From: Chaetoderma sp. LZ-2023a
Taxonomy: Eukaryota; Mollusca; Caudofoveata; Chaetodermatida; Chaetodermatidae
Reading direction: 5' to 3'
Length of the DNA: 64,000 bases
Assembly: GCA_034401795.1 (NCBI GenBank)
Contig: CM067366.1
Location: 68,688,014 to 68,752,013 of the forward strand
In this document: positions 62,166-64,000 of the stretch, one piece after another
Numbering within the stretch: position 1 is the first letter of the stretch
Layout: the number at the start of each line of letters is the position of its first letter
The notes under the pieces: generated by a model
Told to the model about the DNA's origin: nothing
Seen by the model: the letters and a program-made list of their open reading frames with translations, nothing else
The model's database searches: none
Made by a program: the position numbers and the translations under genes

Positions 62166-62521
62166 CAATAAATGTATCACACAGCTGAAAAGTATTCCAC
62201 ATCCCTGCTACCAAATATCAGATAAAAATATGTATGCATAGCTAAAGTAAATACGATTACATACACAAACTCAGGGGCCATAACTCTATAGATGGGAAGA
62301 AATACTATTGCACATGACAGATCATATTATGGTACATAGTAAATTATAACAAATCATAAAACACAGTCTAATTACCAGCATACATCATATCAGATCTGTA
62401 TTCAAGTAAAATAGTAACAATGCATAGTATGTTAATTATTAAAGCTAGAGTTTGATTACATTATAAAGATATACATCACAAACAAGAGTAATTAGAGATT
62501 CTAGACCCTCACCACTCCAGG

Positions 62522-62733
62522 TTAACCCATTTCACTGATGAATTCCCGATAGCGTATTTTGAAGGAAACCATACAGGAAAACTGTTCAATACTTTGAAAT
62601 TAATTTGACTGGAAGCCATTGCTGTCTTTGGCAGCAACAGCTTTCAGTCAAATTAATTTCAAAATATTCAACAGAATAAGTTTTATATCATAAAGAATAT
62701 ACTTTTTCAGGGATTTGTCGTTGAAAGGATTAC
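62522..62733. mobile_element. family C MITE
   Basis: Starts TTAACCCATTTCACTGATGA at 62522. The right end GGATTTGTCGTTGAAAGGAT closes an imperfect terminal inverted repeat of about 25 bp. The core has TTTGACTGGAAGCCATTGCT / GCAGCAACAGCTTTCAGTCA. Confidence 0.88.
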
Positions 62734-62859
62734 AGAATTTTCAGAGTCTCCGGAGAAAGATCAAAGTTGTGAGATGCTAGGGTACAGTCTACCAGTTCTT
62801 GCGCTAAATTTACGACAAATCGGACCAGTATATATCTATCAATTCAGATCTTGATTCGA

Positions 62860-63080
62860 TCCTGATCCATTTTTAGCTGGATTACAGCCAAAGTCTGGAA
62901 ATCTTCTTTCAAGAAAAAAGAAAGATCTTTTGTGTTAAAATTTGAACCAAAATGGGTCAGTAGCTTTTGAGATAAAGCTTTGGACACTCATGCATGCACG
63001 CGGACAGACACAGGCAGGCAGAGACAGACAGACAGACAAACCAGAATGCAAAAGCCTATCTATTCTGGGGTGAGGTTAAA
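62860..63080 (-). repeat. leader-type repeat, single unit
   Basis: GAACCAAAATGGGTCAGTAG to a GACAGACAGACAGACAAACC leader inverse at 63022-63042. It matches the unit style at 25305 and 35545 in inverse. Confidence 0.55.
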
Positions 63081-63319
63081 AATACATAATAACTTAGCGA
63101 GACTTAGAAATAGATATACCCGCTTTCAATGAAAACGGATCCACGCTTCCAGATGCAATGGGTTGCAGTACAATTAGTATATTATGCCATACATTCAGAT
63201 TATTCCTGTACAATGGATCCATTATACACTGTGGAAAGATTCATGATCCAGGCCAATGCACACTGTCTCCTCATTTTATCAATATAAACCTAGAGTGTGT
63301 ATTGGCCGTAACCAGTTTT

Positions 63320-63490
63320 GACAAGTAAAGGGTTAAGAAAATACAAATATTTCTTCTTTGAATGTCCATTTTCAGGATGAGAGGATGATTATTCAAATGG
63401 TAAAAATAAAAAAATTCCCTTCTCCCGGGCTGTAAATGTACATTTCTCAAGACAACTGCCAAGTGCAGATTTGGCGGGGCTTAACGTATT
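63320..63490. mobile_element. family A MITE, degraded
   Basis: AAGTAAAGGGTTAAGAAAAT, GAATGTCCATTTTCAGGATG, CCGGGCTGTAAATGTACATT; the core palindrome is deleted. Confidence 0.6.
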
Positions 63491-63509
63491 TTGTCTTTTG
63501 TATTTTGTC

Positions 63510-63725
63510 TTGAAAACAAGTTGACTGGAAGCTGCAGCTGCTGCCTCAATCAATTTTAATGACTAGTCAATGGAATAATCATCTGGGTGTCAAGGATGAA
63601 CGGGATTAACCCTTTCATGCCGATAACCGAGTCAGTCATTCTAGTGGTAAGTTTTCAAAAATAGTCAACTCTTGGCCTGCAAATGGACAGTCAATAAGCA
63701 AATATTTTAATCTTCTTGACAGTTG
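63510..63725. mobile_element. family C-like fragment and family A right half
   Basis: 63517-63590 holds ACAAGTTGACTGGAAGCTGC and a degraded right arm. 63607-63725 starts TTAACCCTTTCATGC and continues directly into a family A right half (CGATAACCGAGTCAGTCATT, TTGGCCTGCAAATGGACAGT). Confidence 0.55.
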
Positions 63726-63729
63726 AACC

Positions 63730-64000
63730 TGTCTACAAAGGCCACCTTCTGGAGCATCAACAACTGCTTACTAAAGATAGGTGGTCACTTAATACACATC
63801 AAATGATGATGCAAATTCAACTGCCATTTGCAGCCCCAAACACAGGTGTTCTTATAGAGGTTTGACTGTGCATAACAAGTACATGAAGACAAATCACAAA
63901 CTCTGTATACAAAATTGCATAAACTATGAAATATCCAACGCTGATAAACTCCATAGACAGTCAAACCTCCGGGTGGAAAGTACTAGGGATGAACTATGAA
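63730..64000. other. window end, no feature
   Basis: No ORF, palindrome or tandem repeat recognised. Confidence 0.4.

Overview
The window looks like nuclear DNA of a marine invertebrate, most likely a lophotrochozoan and probably a mollusc. It has AT-rich, intron-rich sequence, long microsatellites, very many short palindromic transposons, a Tc1 transposon, Penelope-like, gypsy and jockey-type retroelement remnants, and tandem-repeat elements with CATCCGTCCATC-type leaders. The species is an inference from repeat style and not established.

One host gene is visible. It lies on the + strand and its coding sequence runs from 18118 to 57536. I assembled 14 coding exons by eye. All junctions have GT/AG borders and compatible phases, and the total is 1947 nt (648 residues plus stop). 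The protein is a secreted EMI-plus-four-fasciclin (FAS1) matrix protein of the TGFBI (beta-ig-h3)/periostin type: signal peptide, six-cysteine EMI domain, then four FAS1 domains. No RGD motif and no long C-terminal tail follow.

Layout. 1-18 kb, upstream: a ~171-bp tandem array, a broken Penelope-like element (1.36-3.0 kb), an element with ~150-bp repeats (4.7-6.1 kb), an intact-looking Tc1 element inserted in a (TA)n tract (10.1-11.8 kb), and many palindromic MITEs. 18-31 kb, intron 1: a ~155-bp array with dimer alternation (20.7-22.4 kb), a second array in the opposite orientation (22.8-24.1 kb), a GIY-YIG fragment and MITEs. 31-40 kb, introns 2 and 3: an unrecognised 174-codon ORF between degenerate direct repeats, a GACTGAAAAGGGACTCC repeat cluster around a LINE tail, and a compositionally distinct 3-kb block. 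40-58 kb, the FAS1 exons: introns hold MITEs, a decayed gypsy element (minus strand, 44.5-47.3 kb) and foldback elements. 58-64 kb, downstream: only repeats.

The main unusual feature is the set of palindromic MITEs. Family A (~235 bp; core ACTGGAATGACTGGCTCG) and family C (~210 bp; core with GCTGTTGCTGCC) are both bounded by TTAA followed by CCCTTT-like ends, which suggests piggyBac-type mobilisation. Family B (~400 bp) and family D share C's core design but have different ends. More than 40 copies or fragments occur in 64 kb. Positions of exons are exact readings; MITE and array borders are approximate unless stated.
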